DNA from: a virus
IMG/VR virus record: IMGVR_UViG_3300046096_000040
Location: 1-23,065 of that record
Reading direction: 5' to 3' (one strand)
Length of the DNA stretch: 23,065 nucleotides
In this document: positions 13,801 through 20,440 of the stretch, one piece after another
Layout of the letters: each line of letters starts with the position of its first letter
Numbering within the stretch: the stretch's first letter is position 1
Position numbers and translations under genes: made by a program
The notes under the pieces: model-generated
Seen by the model: only the letters and a program-made list of their open reading frames with translations
What the model was told of the DNA's origin: nothing
Databases searched by the model: none

Positions 13801-16417
13801 GACTACCTTGAAGAATTAACTCGTCAGATTCTTCTTTAATTACTTTGTTTAAAGCAACAGAGTTATCAATTGCAGCAATCATAGCGTCATCTCTTTTAGC
13901 CTGAAGCTTTGTATATTCATCATATATTTGTTTTTGAATAACTCTCTGTTTTGTTAGCTCGTTTGCAACTAACTCTTCAGCATGCGCCTGCTCTAAAGCA
14001 TTAGCAATTTTGATTCTTTGACTTTCAGGATAATTCTTAAAATCAGGGTCAGAGAAAATATCTAAAGCTAATTTTTGTGCTTTAGTATACTCTTCCTGCT
14101 CTTTAGTCGCAGCATTGGTTAGAGAATAAACCCTAGATAAGTATTTTTCAGACTCTTTGAGTAATCTCAATTGTTCTTTTTCAGCATCAGTCTTTGGAGT
14201 TTTTTCTTTTTCTTTCTTGATCCTATCTTCAATTTCTTTTGCTGCTGCTCTATTTGCAACTCTCTGAGATTCTGTTATGGTGAGTGTTTCTTTTTCTGCC
14301 TTGTTTCTATTTAAAATACTAGCAATAAGTTTATCTTGTTCTTCTCTTGCTGTAGCAGCGGCAACCTTCATTTGGTCACCAATTCTTGCTGCACCTGCAA
14401 AATCACCAGTCATTACAGCCTTGATTTGTGAAGCAATTCCTGAAATTTCTGCACCGGTCTGCTTAAGAACATACCAAACTTCTGCTACAATAACAGAGAT
14501 AGTCTCCCAAGCTGTTCTGAAAATAGCAATCATTGTGCTACTTTTTAAGAAGTCGTATAGAGCTTCACCTGCTTTGCTAATTCCTGTCTTAATATCTAAC
14601 CACAGTGTTTGTAAAGGGTCTAAATTGTTTTTCATTCGCCTAACTACTTCAGCGTTTGAATTACTTAAAGCCTCTTGAGCTATTCTGGCAGCTTCAGCAT
14701 TGTCACCAGCTTTAACAGCAGCCTCAGCTTGTAATATAGTTTCGGCTGTAACATTGCCTGTACTCTTGGCTAATTTAATTAAACCTTCGACTGGTTTTTC
14801 AGCAATGTCAGCAAAAGCTTTAACTGTATCTTTACTTGCAATACCTACATATTTTTGTATATCTTGTGCGGATTTGATTATTTCTTTCAGAGGCATATTT
14901 GCATCAGCCCCCGTACTGGCAAATTCAGCAATTATACGCATCGCATCCATTGTACCAACACCAACATCATTCATTGCCTGAGCATACTTAATCGCACCAT
15001 CAGTTGACATTCCTAGTGCAGCACCAGACATGGATAAAGATTTTGTTAACTCTTTCTCAGCAGCAGCCACCTTAGTGTACTCAACAGCAAGTGCAGCAAT
15101 TGCGGTAATAACAAATATCAATCCAACCTTACCTGCAGCCATAGAAGCTACTTTCAAGTTATCAAATGCTTTTGCATTAGCTTCTACATTACCAGTCATT
15201 GCAGCAAAAGAAGAACTTGCTAAAGAGATAGGTAAACCAATAATAGCTTGACCTGCTGATTTAACAGCATTAACAAAGAAGCCACCAATAGCTTGGCCTG
15301 TTTGCACAAATGAAGTTGCAATCTGCGTAGCTGCACCAGCCATAGCTTTTTCTAGCTCTTTGCCACTAGCACCAGCTTGTTGAATAGCACCACGAATCTG
15401 ATCACCTTGTTGGATCATAACGAGTAGTGGGTTCATGCCGGAAGCCAAGGAAATACCAACGTCACCCATCTGAACGGAAATAGCACGAGCTAAGTATTGT
15501 AGTTTATCTGCTTGTTTTTTCTCAGCTACGCCTTCAAATTGTTTTTTCACATTTGCTAGTTTAACAGCAGCTTCGTCTGAAGACATACCTGTTTGACGTA
15601 GAGCTTTTTCATATTTGACTAAAGCATCGGTGGACTGCTTATCTAATGCTTTATTAGTTTCAGACAAAGCTGCTGCCAGTCTGGCATCTACATCGGCTAC
15701 ATATGCTGTAGCTTTTGCAGCATCATTTTGTGCTTTGATTTGAGCTTTCATACCGTTGGTACGAGCATCATTAGCTTGGTTGATTTGTCTGCTCATTTGC
15801 ACAATTTGTTCGTATTCAGCGGCAAGACCATCTAGGCTTTTACCTTCAATGCCGTACAAAGCAATTAATCTTTCTTTTTCACGAGCAAGATCAATCATCT
15901 GTTTTTCAGTCAAACCTAAATTTTTATTAAATAGGTTAGTAACTTCACTTGTTGTCTTGTACTCATTCTGAAGTTTTTGCATCAAACCAATGCTCTTATC
16001 GAATGGATCGCCACCGATTAAAGTACGTTGAGTTGTAAGAGTCTTATTCAATGCAAGCATTTCATCATCTAATGCACCGGCAGCTTTTGCTGTCGCTAAG
16101 ATAGAAGATTGTCCTTTTGAGTTACCTTGAGCCATGTACTCAAGAATAAGATTTTGACGCTCTAGTACGCTATTTGACTTGCCAGTAGCTTGAACACTTT
16201 TAGTCTGTGCTTGTTCTAATTTTACTTGTGCTAAGGCAGCTTTAGCGGCAGCTTCTTCTGCTTTAGATAATTCCTTACTTGTCTTTGCAGACTCTTTAGT
16301 AAATTCCTGCATTGGCTTATTGAGTTTAGATACGGAAGTACCTAATGCTTCAATTTGTTTTGCAGCTTCTTCTAACTGCTTCGTGTCCACTACGAATTTA
16401 AGTTCGGCTAAATCCAT
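10853..16417 (-). CDS. tail tape measure protein
   Basis: At 1854 residues this is the longest gene. Tape measures set tail length and are carried in the tail lumen; using the usual 0.15 nm per residue the tail would be near 280 nm (inference). Residues 1-300 are coiled-coil-like, Ala/Lys/Glu-rich. A TMP_2-type core at about 311-345 reads MGDVGISLASGMNPLLVMIQQGDQ (in part). Hydrophobic segments follow (about 380-450, including KVGLIFVITAIAALAVEY), and a Gly/Ala-rich stretch lies in the middle. Near residue 1660-1700 there is the NPDVAAAY...YGMAEGRVSP motif, then LPAFAKGTNYVPDD and a final coiled coil. The ATG has GGAG upstream. No transglycosylase or peptidase domain was recognised. Confidence 0.95.
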   Translation of the reverse strand: MDLAELKFVVDTKQLEEAAKQIEALGTSVSKLNKPMQEFTKESAKTSKELSKAEEAAAKAALAQVKLEQAQTKSVQATGKSNSVLERQNLILEYMAQGNSKGQSSILATAKAAGALDDEMLALNKTLTTQRTLIGGDPFDKSIGLMQKLQNEYKTTSEVTNLFNKNLGLTEKQMIDLAREKERLIALYGIEGKSLDGLAAEYEQIVQMSRQINQANDARTNGMKAQIKAQNDAAKATAYVADVDARLAAALSETNKALDKQSTDALVKYEKALRQTGMSSDEAAVKLANVKKQFEGVAEKKQADKLQYLARAISVQMGDVGISLASGMNPLLVMIQQGDQIRGAIQQAGASGKELEKAMAGAATQIATSFVQTGQAIGGFFVNAVKSAGQAIIGLPISLASSSFAAMTGNVEANAKAFDNLKVASMAAGKVGLIFVITAIAALAVEYTKVAAAEKELTKSLSMSGAALGMSTDGAIKYAQAMNDVGVGTMDAMRIIAEFASTGADANMPLKEIIKSAQDIQKYVGIASKDTVKAFADIAEKPVEGLIKLAKSTGNVTAETILQAEAAVKAGDNAEAARIAQEALSNSNAEVVRRMKNNLDPLQTLWLDIKTGISKAGEALYDFLKSSTMIAIFRTAWETISVIVAEVWYVLKQTGAEISGIASQIKAVMTGDFAGAARIGDQMKVAAATAREEQDKLIASILNRNKAEKETLTITESQRVANRAAAKEIEDRIKKEKEKTPKTDAEKEQLRLLKESEKYLSRVYSLTNAATKEQEEYTKAQKLALDIFSDPDFKNYPESQRIKIANALEQAHAEELVANELTKQRVIQKQIYDEYTKLQAKRDDAMIAAIDNSVALNKVIKEESDELILQGSLIGKTDAERKKAIKTRQAEVLLAKELADISKLTSLNNGQDIAELQAQAYQRFADRAKNINTEIANDFAAEMQKQYDIISNGLTDATITGLFEGGKAGSKKLRDLVVAELKKPITIVVKALVDATLGNLIQSFVGGSSGDAVSSFAGSATGSAATGGLSGLTIGGASIASQASAFGAGVANGFGPLAGMQSGGLATSTSYNLGATYGAPVAGVLAGVYGGRAVSGGYSAMGGASGNSAVNIGTAIGMAIAGPLGAALGGLAGGAFNRTFGRKLAGIGIEGTLGGASGFEGNRYTFEKGGWLRSDKYTPSVLEEADRSAIASDFRLIKSSVMELAETAGFGSDAIKDFTQRFAIDLMGLSPEDATKKYQEEFAKIEESMAKAVIGTSGYRRENETNVQALTRLSTFMGGINGAFKKLGFETYKLELSSIDAAQGFVDLFGGIEGFNQAMGFFYENFFSDTEKINNLTTDLTTAFSELGLELPKSREGFKALVTSARAAGDDQLVADLLALQYGFADLVPAASSAVGAIEDMKQQILELTGTDSQILASQRASILASTDPALQSAQAYIFALEDVRTAQDALTAARNREGDVLKSTITNLKNYAESLRQYSQSLLLGSQTTLTPEQQYREASAQFDALLAAATGPATTPEEIARRDSALSQLQGASSSFLEASRMYNASSAQYTQDFNYVQEALTSTASALDAQVTDAQKQLSALGLINTSVLSVADAINNLAAAQGLANSLAPAAASQLGSALVSGDVVYGAQGSSSSLSQFKTDVESWMNQTAAKDYFAMNPDVAAAYSQNSYGMSQDEFAKYHYQMYGMAEGRVSPEVEADMVKSLYAKLVGEWKLSSATLAQIMGTSQQSILDYFTPYGLPAFAKGTNYVPDDMYAQIHKGERIIPAADNARLFQSLSDRNATNSVLVAEIRNLRQEIVELRDQQSKETATIVVSNLDAQQRNADSINTTISNTSKESNWNSKVRESVKLK

Positions 16418-16482
16418 TTTATTCTCCTAGTATGGATGTACAATTCTATATTTATCATCTATATGAAATAACAAATATAGAA

Positions 16483-16510
16483 GCTCTGATTTACCTGAGT
16501 AAACCAAAGC
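16483..16510 (-). promoter_or_regulatory. hairpin (attenuator-like) between tail chaperone and tape measure
   Basis: On the - strand a 12-bp stem (GCTTTGGTTTAC with GTAAATCAGAGC, two G-U pairs) with a TCAG loop begins 6 bases after the T stop codon and is followed by a U-rich stretch (TTCTATATTTGTTATTTC). It could be a partial terminator that lowers tape measure message relative to the tail tube and chaperones. A weak promoter-like pair (TTGTTA, 18 bp, TATAGA) lies downstream of it, before the tape measure start. Confidence 0.65.
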
Positions 16511-16516
16511 AACTTT

Positions 16517-16912
16517 TTATTTCTTAGAGGATTTCTTACGTTCTGCTTCAGCTTCTTTTGCATAAGCTTGCATTGCTTCGTTATCAAATAGCTTAATTAA
16601 ATTAACTTCCCAATCCTCTGGTTGTATTTCCATTAAATCAAAATAAGCTTTAATCTCTGTATAAGGTATTGGATTAACACCAAAGCCATTTGAACCTCGT
16701 GCGTTGTGCAAATCAATAAACCATTTCCAGACTTGGAGACAACTTTCAGGTAGCTCGATAATATCTTCAAGCTCTTTAGGTTTTACACCTGTTTGCCGCC
16801 AGACCGATAGTAATTGATCTTTCAAAGTAGAACCATCTTTAGACCTCTTATTGAAGCCGAACTCTTGTTTAGCAAAAGCTACAGCTTCTTCAATATCACT
16901 CTGATCGAAAAT
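16517..16912 (-). CDS. T extension of the tail assembly chaperone (read by +1 frameshift from G)
   Basis: This frame is open from 16912 to 16517 and has no good start of its own; the first possible start is a TTG at 16825 without a clear ribosome site. It overlaps the end of the G frame and lies one base forward of it, so a +1 shift (or -2) makes a G-T fusion of about 263 residues, the counterpart of lambda gpGT. The T part begins near DQSDIEEAVAFAKQEFGF and includes WRQTGVKPKELEDIIELP, WKWFIDLHNARG and a basic tail KKSSKK. In lambda the T domain recruits tail tube subunits to the tape measure. Location directly ahead of the tape measure supports the role. Confidence 0.8.
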   Translation of the reverse strand: MFDQSDIEEAVAFAKQEFGFNKRSKDGSTLKDQLLSVWRQTGVKPKELEDIIELPESCLQVWKWFIDLHNARGSNGFGVNPIPYTEIKAYFDLMEIQPEDWEVNLIKLFDNEAMQAYAKEAEAERKKSSKK

Positions 16913-17309
16913 TCAGGATTTGACCTGATTCCTCCATCACAGCATCTTTAATCCATGAATATTCTTTAAAGATTCGTTCTGCATTTTCTTTTGTGAAAGG
17001 AACATCTTTACCATTCTCGGTAATATTTTCCCAACCAATTACTCGCACAACAGCAGATTCAATACTGAGTTCTTCAGCTTCTTCAAGCGTCATATCCTCA
17101 ACGTCTTTACCTCTGCGTTTAGCTTGTTGTTCACGTAGCTTAAACTCAGCATACTTCTTACGAGCAAATGCTTTTACAGTCTTGGATTGATCACCACGAA
17201 CTGTAATAAATACTCCAGTTGCTTCACCAGTGCCGGGAAGCTTTAATTCAAATTTGTAGCCTACTTCGGCAATCTCTGTATAGTTATGATTTTTCAGATC
17301 GAATTTCAT
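16896..17309 (-). CDS. tail assembly chaperone G
   Basis: A 137-residue, charged, soluble protein. It has a beta-rich N-terminal part (YKFELKLPGTGEATGVFITVRG) and a helical, Lys/Glu-rich middle (VKAFARKKYAEFKLREQQAKRR), and ends with GQILNFRSE. The first part resembles phage chaperones that sit between tail tube and tape measure, the lambda G position. The ATG has AAGGAAA upstream and its own promoter (17345-17373), placed after the tail tube terminator. A programmed frameshift near its last codons produces the G-T form. It would bind the tape measure during tail assembly and is not part of the virion in lambda. Confidence 0.85.
   Translation of the reverse strand: MKFDLKNHNYTEIAEVGYKFELKLPGTGEATGVFITVRGDQSKTVKAFARKKYAEFKLREQQAKRRGKDVEDMTLEEAEELSIESAVVRVIGWENITENGKDVPFTKENAERIFKEYSWIKDAVMEESGQILNFRSE
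16905..16913 (-). other. putative +1 frameshift site (TTT-C before rare CGA)
   Basis: In the G frame the codons here are AAT TTT CGA. The T frame is blocked by TGA at 16915-16913 and the G frame stops at 16898-16896, so the shift must take place within about 15 bases. TTT-C lets a Phe tRNA move one base forward from TTT to TTC, its better codon, and the next zero-frame codon CGA is typically slow. This fits a +1 mechanism; lambda itself uses -1. Confidence 0.6.
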
Positions 17310-17344
17310 AATATTTCCTTTCTATTATTGTTAATGAAGTAATG

Positions 17345-17373
17345 ATTATATCATATTATTAGAATAAAAGCAA
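17345..17373 (-). promoter_or_regulatory. promoter for tail chaperone and tape measure, extended -10
   Basis: On the - strand TTGCTT (17373-17368), a 17-bp spacer, and TATAAT (17350-17345) preceded by TGA. The predicted start near 17338 gives a leader of about 30 bases. It lies directly after the tail tube terminator, which shows that the chaperone and tape measure genes are transcribed as a separate unit. Confidence 0.75.
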
Positions 17374-17390
17374 TACCTGCAAAAACAAAA

Positions 17391-17415
17391 ACCCCAAGGC
17401 TTTTGACCTTGGGGT
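17391..17415 (-). terminator. Rho-independent terminator after the tail tube gene
   Basis: A 9-bp GC-rich stem (ACCCCAAGG with CCTTGGGGT) with a 7-base loop is followed on the - strand by TTTTGTTTTTG. It ends the tail tube transcript 21 bases after its stop codon. A promoter follows at once, giving a clear unit boundary. Confidence 0.9.
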
Positions 17416-17435
17416 GTATCTTCAATTAGTCTTGA

Positions 17436-18650
17436 TTAAACTAGAGTTGAATCTTGAATTTGAATAGTGGTAGCTGGTAGACCAGCGGCAATATCAGCAT
17501 TTAACAGTGCTTGGAAGCTTGTAGAAGCTACTAACCCGAGTTCACCGTCATCCTTGTTGAAGCTACCTAGCTTAACTTTAGGCAATGTGAAAGTCAAGAA
17601 ATCAGCATTAGCTTCAGAACCAGTTGTCAAAGCGAATACAATAGATACTGCAGTTTCATCATCAAAGTAGTTACGGAAAGTAGCATCTTGGAAGTAAACG
17701 CTTAGGTTACCTGTACAACGAATACGACCTAAGAAAATCTCAGCTACTGAGTTTGAACCTACAGCAGTTGCGTTTTCCATAGCACGTTCTACAGTAAAGT
17801 CAGCACTAGTTACTAGAGCAACAGGCAGACCATTAACAATCATAGCACCGTTTACAGCAGCAAAGATACCGTTAGTACCTTGAGCAGTAGGGCTAGTGAA
17901 ATACTGCGTAGTACCTTTAGAGCTTAGGTCTTTACCCATGAAGCTAAAATCAACAGTAGTTAGACCAGTTGCAGGAAGTTGAACGTTCATAGAACCGACT
18001 CGCAAACCAGTAAATACTTCTGATTGTGAAATGTCTTGGAACCATTGCTCAATAGTGTAAGAGTCTTCAGTGTGACCAGTAGCAGGAACGAATGTTTGCT
18101 TACCAACAACAGTAGCTGTTACAGAAGCAATAGGACCTTCAGCAGTTAGTGCAGAACCGTTTAGAACTTGAACAGTAATAACAGAACTTGTCATACTCAA
18201 GATCAATAGGTTTTTAGCTACGTTGGTAGTTGCTAAACCAGCACCTGTTAAACGAATGACAGAGCCTACTTTTAGACCGTTTGATAGCCAATCACCAGCA
18301 GCACGAGTGATAGTCCATAGAGTGCCAGAACCAGCAGCAATCGTTACTGAAAGGCTTGATACAGCAGTTACAGCAGCAAAGTCCTTAGCAACTAGAGACT
18401 GCATAAAGTCTGAATATGAGTTAGGTGATAGTTCACCACTTAGAGTACCATCAGCACTACGAACACCATGTCGGAAGTCAGCTAGTTGACGGTCAGTACG
18501 AATTTCATTTGATTCGTAAGTTTCTTTTGTTAAGTTAAAGTCAGCAGTTACACGACGAACTTGTTTACCACCTGTGGCTCCAGCTAGTGTACCCCAAGTT
18601 GACTCTTTTTTGTATGCTACAACTTTTGCTGTACCTTTAGAAATTGCCAT
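17436..18650 (-). CDS. major tail tube protein
   Basis: A 404-residue protein that matches the phage tail tube family in position and in sequence: an N-terminal GTAKVVAYKKESTWGTLAGA, then ESNEIRTDRQLADFRHGVRSADGTLSGELSP, shown here in pieces, which is typical of tail tube subunits (Phage_tail_tube). The middle (about 90-190) is a Ser/Thr/Val-rich segment that may be an added Ig-like domain, since simple tail tubes of this group are nearer 250-300 residues. The C-terminal part has beta strands ending in LVASTSFQALLNADIA and TIQIQDSTLV. GGAG precedes the ATG. A terminator follows the stop, which suits a protein needed in hundreds of copies. Confidence 0.9.
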   Translation of the reverse strand: MAISKGTAKVVAYKKESTWGTLAGATGGKQVRRVTADFNLTKETYESNEIRTDRQLADFRHGVRSADGTLSGELSPNSYSDFMQSLVAKDFAAVTAVSSLSVTIAAGSGTLWTITRAAGDWLSNGLKVGSVIRLTGAGLATTNVAKNLLILSMTSSVITVQVLNGSALTAEGPIASVTATVVGKQTFVPATGHTEDSYTIEQWFQDISQSEVFTGLRVGSMNVQLPATGLTTVDFSFMGKDLSSKGTTQYFTSPTAQGTNGIFAAVNGAMIVNGLPVALVTSADFTVERAMENATAVGSNSVAEIFLGRIRCTGNLSVYFQDATFRNYFDDETAVSIVFALTTGSEANADFLTFTLPKVKLGSFNKDDGELGLVASTSFQALLNADIAAGLPATTIQIQDSTLV

Positions 18651-18675
18651 AATATTTTCTCCATTAAATTTAAAT

Positions 18676-18691
18676 TACATTTGCAAATGTA
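18676..18691. repeat. 16-bp perfect palindrome in the leader of the tail tube gene
   Basis: TACATTTGCAAATGTA is a perfect 16-bp inverted repeat lying 26 bases upstream of the tail tube ATG, in a 69-base intergenic gap. It may be an operator or a small RNA hairpin (6-bp stem, TGCA loop). No convincing promoter was found beside it. Confidence 0.6.
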
Positions 18692-18719
18692 CTGAATTGA
18701 GGGGTCAGCAAACCTTAGA

Positions 18720-19127
18720 TTAGTTAGAATAAACTTCTGCTACTAATTCAATTAATACAGGACATGCAATCATCCCTGAAGCGATTGTTGTACCTGCTAC
18801 TTGAGGTGTACGCAATACATGAATATGTACGTTACCTTCAGTAAATACAGTGCCTTTTTTAAAGTGCTCTCTTACAAGCTCTGCTCTATTAATAACTTCA
18901 GCAGTTCCTTTATTTGTAGGAGCTACTACAAAGACCTGCATACTTACAATCTCACGATGAAATCCAGTACCTAGTACAGGGTCTTGTGGAGATCGAATTG
19001 TAAATTGCACTCGTTGGTACATACTTGCAGGAGGCTCAAAAGTAACTCCTTCATAAGCTGTAGTAACACTAGGTGTTAGAGTTGCAAGTCTTCTTTCTGC
19101 TGCTCTTTTTACTTGAATAATTGCCAT
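18720..19127 (-). CDS. tail terminator protein
   Basis: A 135-residue protein matching the DUF4128 / tail terminator-like group (lambda gpU position) that caps the tail tube and joins tail to head. It begins with a helix (KRAAERRLATL), has the strand EGVTFEPPASMYQRVQFTI, then a segment REIVSMQVFVVAP and a helix with RAELVREHFKKG, and closes with PVLIELVAEVYSN. Its ATG overlaps the stop of the neck gene by one base (TAATG), implying coupled translation, and the tail tube follows, in standard order. Confidence 0.8.
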   Translation of the reverse strand: MAIIQVKRAAERRLATLTPSVTTAYEGVTFEPPASMYQRVQFTIRSPQDPVLGTGFHREIVSMQVFVVAPTNKGTAEVINRAELVREHFKKGTVFTEGNVHIHVLRTPQVAGTTIASGMIACPVLIELVAEVYSN

Positions 19128-19654
19128 TAACTTGCCTTATAATATTCGTCCAGTGAAGATGCGTAGATACCGTAAATAGCATGTAAAGTAGGTTCCATGA
19201 TACCGTTTGGTGCTTGTGCTGAGTAGCCACCCTCTAGTGAACCAAACTTAGGTAATGTCCAACCCTCAGAAGCAACATACCTTACACTGTTCATGATATA
19301 AACATCTTCACCTAGTTTATAATTTCTACTATCTGATTGTGCGTTATCTTTAATATTCTGAGCACCAGAATCTTGAGCACGTTCAGGAAAGATAATTCTA
19401 GTTGGTGCATCAAAAGATATTGTCCAGCCGCCTTTAGCAGAACCTACTTCTGGAGGTAAAACCATAAGTCTAGAACGAATGTTATACATCCATTCATTAT
19501 TCTCTGTGATAGTTCCAATTGGTGTATTATCAATGGCCTCTACAGTCACTTTATAAGCAAACAGTTGCACCATACCTTGCATCTTACGAACAGCTTCTTC
19601 GTGGAACTTCTTTAGGCTTTGTTCTAGTTTTGAAGTATCGCAAGTAATCTGCAT
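19127..19654 (-). CDS. neck / tail completion protein (HK97 gp10 / lambda Z position)
   Basis: A 175-residue protein with an N-terminal helix (KLEQSLKKFHEEAVRKMQGMVQ), the motif AIDNTPIG, an exposed loop with GGWTISFDAP, a conserved-looking NAQSDSRNYKLGEDVYIMNSVRYV (in part), and QAPNGIMEPTL near the end. This is the layout of HK97-gp10-like neck proteins that link the head-closure ring to the tail. The ATG has AGAGG upstream and starts 1 base after the previous stop. The gene order (adaptor, head closure, neck, tail terminator, tail tube) agrees. Confidence 0.8.
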   Translation of the reverse strand: MQITCDTSKLEQSLKKFHEEAVRKMQGMVQLFAYKVTVEAIDNTPIGTITENNEWMYNIRSRLMVLPPEVGSAKGGWTISFDAPTRIIFPERAQDSGAQNIKDNAQSDSRNYKLGEDVYIMNSVRYVASEGWTLPKFGSLEGGYSAQAPNGIMEPTLHAIYGIYASSLDEYYKAS

Positions 19655-19655
19655 A

Positions 19656-20012
19656 TTAACCTCTTACAGCTAAAATCTTGTATAAAATTACAAGACCATC
19701 AGCAGCGTGTTCTGTAACAGAATCAACAGTGTATGTTTTGGAGCTAAAAGTGATCTTGTCAGTAGCAGTTGGTACAAAAGATAAACTGTTATTAGCTAAG
19801 TAAAATACAGCAGAATCTTTACCGATCATGCTTGGGTAATTATATTGATTAGCTCTGATGTGTTTTTTGTACATTTTAACTGAATATGAAGTTTCAGTAT
19901 TAGTTGCACTACTAGTTTCTATGTTATACGTACCTTCAGTTACTACAGAGTAAGTGCAGGTTTTACCATGCGTATTAATCGCTCTGAGTGCTATAGCTAG
20001 ATATCTATCCAT
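19656..20012 (-). CDS. head-closure (stopper) protein
   Basis: A 118-residue, beta-rich protein: a short helix (YLAIALRAINTHG), then strands such as CTYSVVTEGTYNIE, TSYSVKMYKKHI and KITFSSKTYTVDSVTEHAADGLVILYKI, the latter part resembling head-closure proteins of siphoviruses. Position between the adaptor and the neck protein is the expected one for the Hc1/FII slot. AAAGGA precedes the ATG. The call depends mostly on gene order and fold pattern, less on a strong sequence signature. Confidence 0.65.
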   Translation of the reverse strand: MDRYLAIALRAINTHGKTCTYSVVTEGTYNIETSSATNTETSYSVKMYKKHIRANQYNYPSMIGKDSAVFYLANNSLSFVPTATDKITFSSKTYTVDSVTEHAADGLVILYKILAVRG

Positions 20013-20026
20013 GTCAAATCCTTTGG

Positions 20027-20431
20027 TTAAATACCGAATGAACTTGGACGGTAAGTGAAGGTTTCAGAGGTGGGTTGCTTGACGATGTTGTTATCTAGGT
20101 TGCTATCGTTAGAGAGCATGTCCTGCTTTGATATCCCACCAGCATAACCTTGTACTTTTTCGTAAAGAGAATTAAGGTCAGGATTCTTGATGTATAACTG
20201 CAAAGCTTGCATGTAATTACGGGCGGCTGCTGACCCTTTGATGCTGAATACATCGACAACAGAATCATCACGCATTGAGAGCTTAAGCATGATACTTTTA
20301 GCTGCATCCATAGCTGCTCTGCGTACTACATAGTCGTTCTTACTTAGGAAATAAATATATTCATCATCCGACATGATGGGTAGTTCTGGTGACGTATCTC
20401 CGAGTTCGTAGCGTAAAGCTTGAATTGTCAT
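20027..20431 (-). CDS. head-tail adaptor (connector) protein
   Basis: A 134-residue mainly helical protein starting TIQALRYELGDTSPELPIMSDDEY, then helices with VRRAAMDAAKSIMLKLSM and RDDSVVDVFSIKGSAAARNYMQAL, and a GYAGGISKQDM near the end. I know this N-terminal pattern (LRYELGDT, DDEY, AALDAAK) from adaptor (Ad1) proteins that bind the portal in siphoviruses. It would be the first ring after the portal. AAGGAAA serves its ATG and sits across the stop codon of the endonuclease gene, 9 bases upstream. Confidence 0.75.
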   Translation of the reverse strand: MTIQALRYELGDTSPELPIMSDDEYIYFLSKNDYVVRRAAMDAAKSIMLKLSMRDDSVVDVFSIKGSAAARNYMQALQLYIKNPDLNSLYEKVQGYAGGISKQDMLSNDSNLDNNIVKQPTSETFTYRPSSFGI

Positions 20432-20440
20432 TGTATTTCC

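Noticed and set aside
14277-15251. Several + strand open frames opposite the tape measure gene (for example 14277-14678 and 14700-14981).
   Set aside because: They are antisense shadows of an Ala-rich coding region, lack ribosome sites and have low-complexity Ser/Ala/Ile products.
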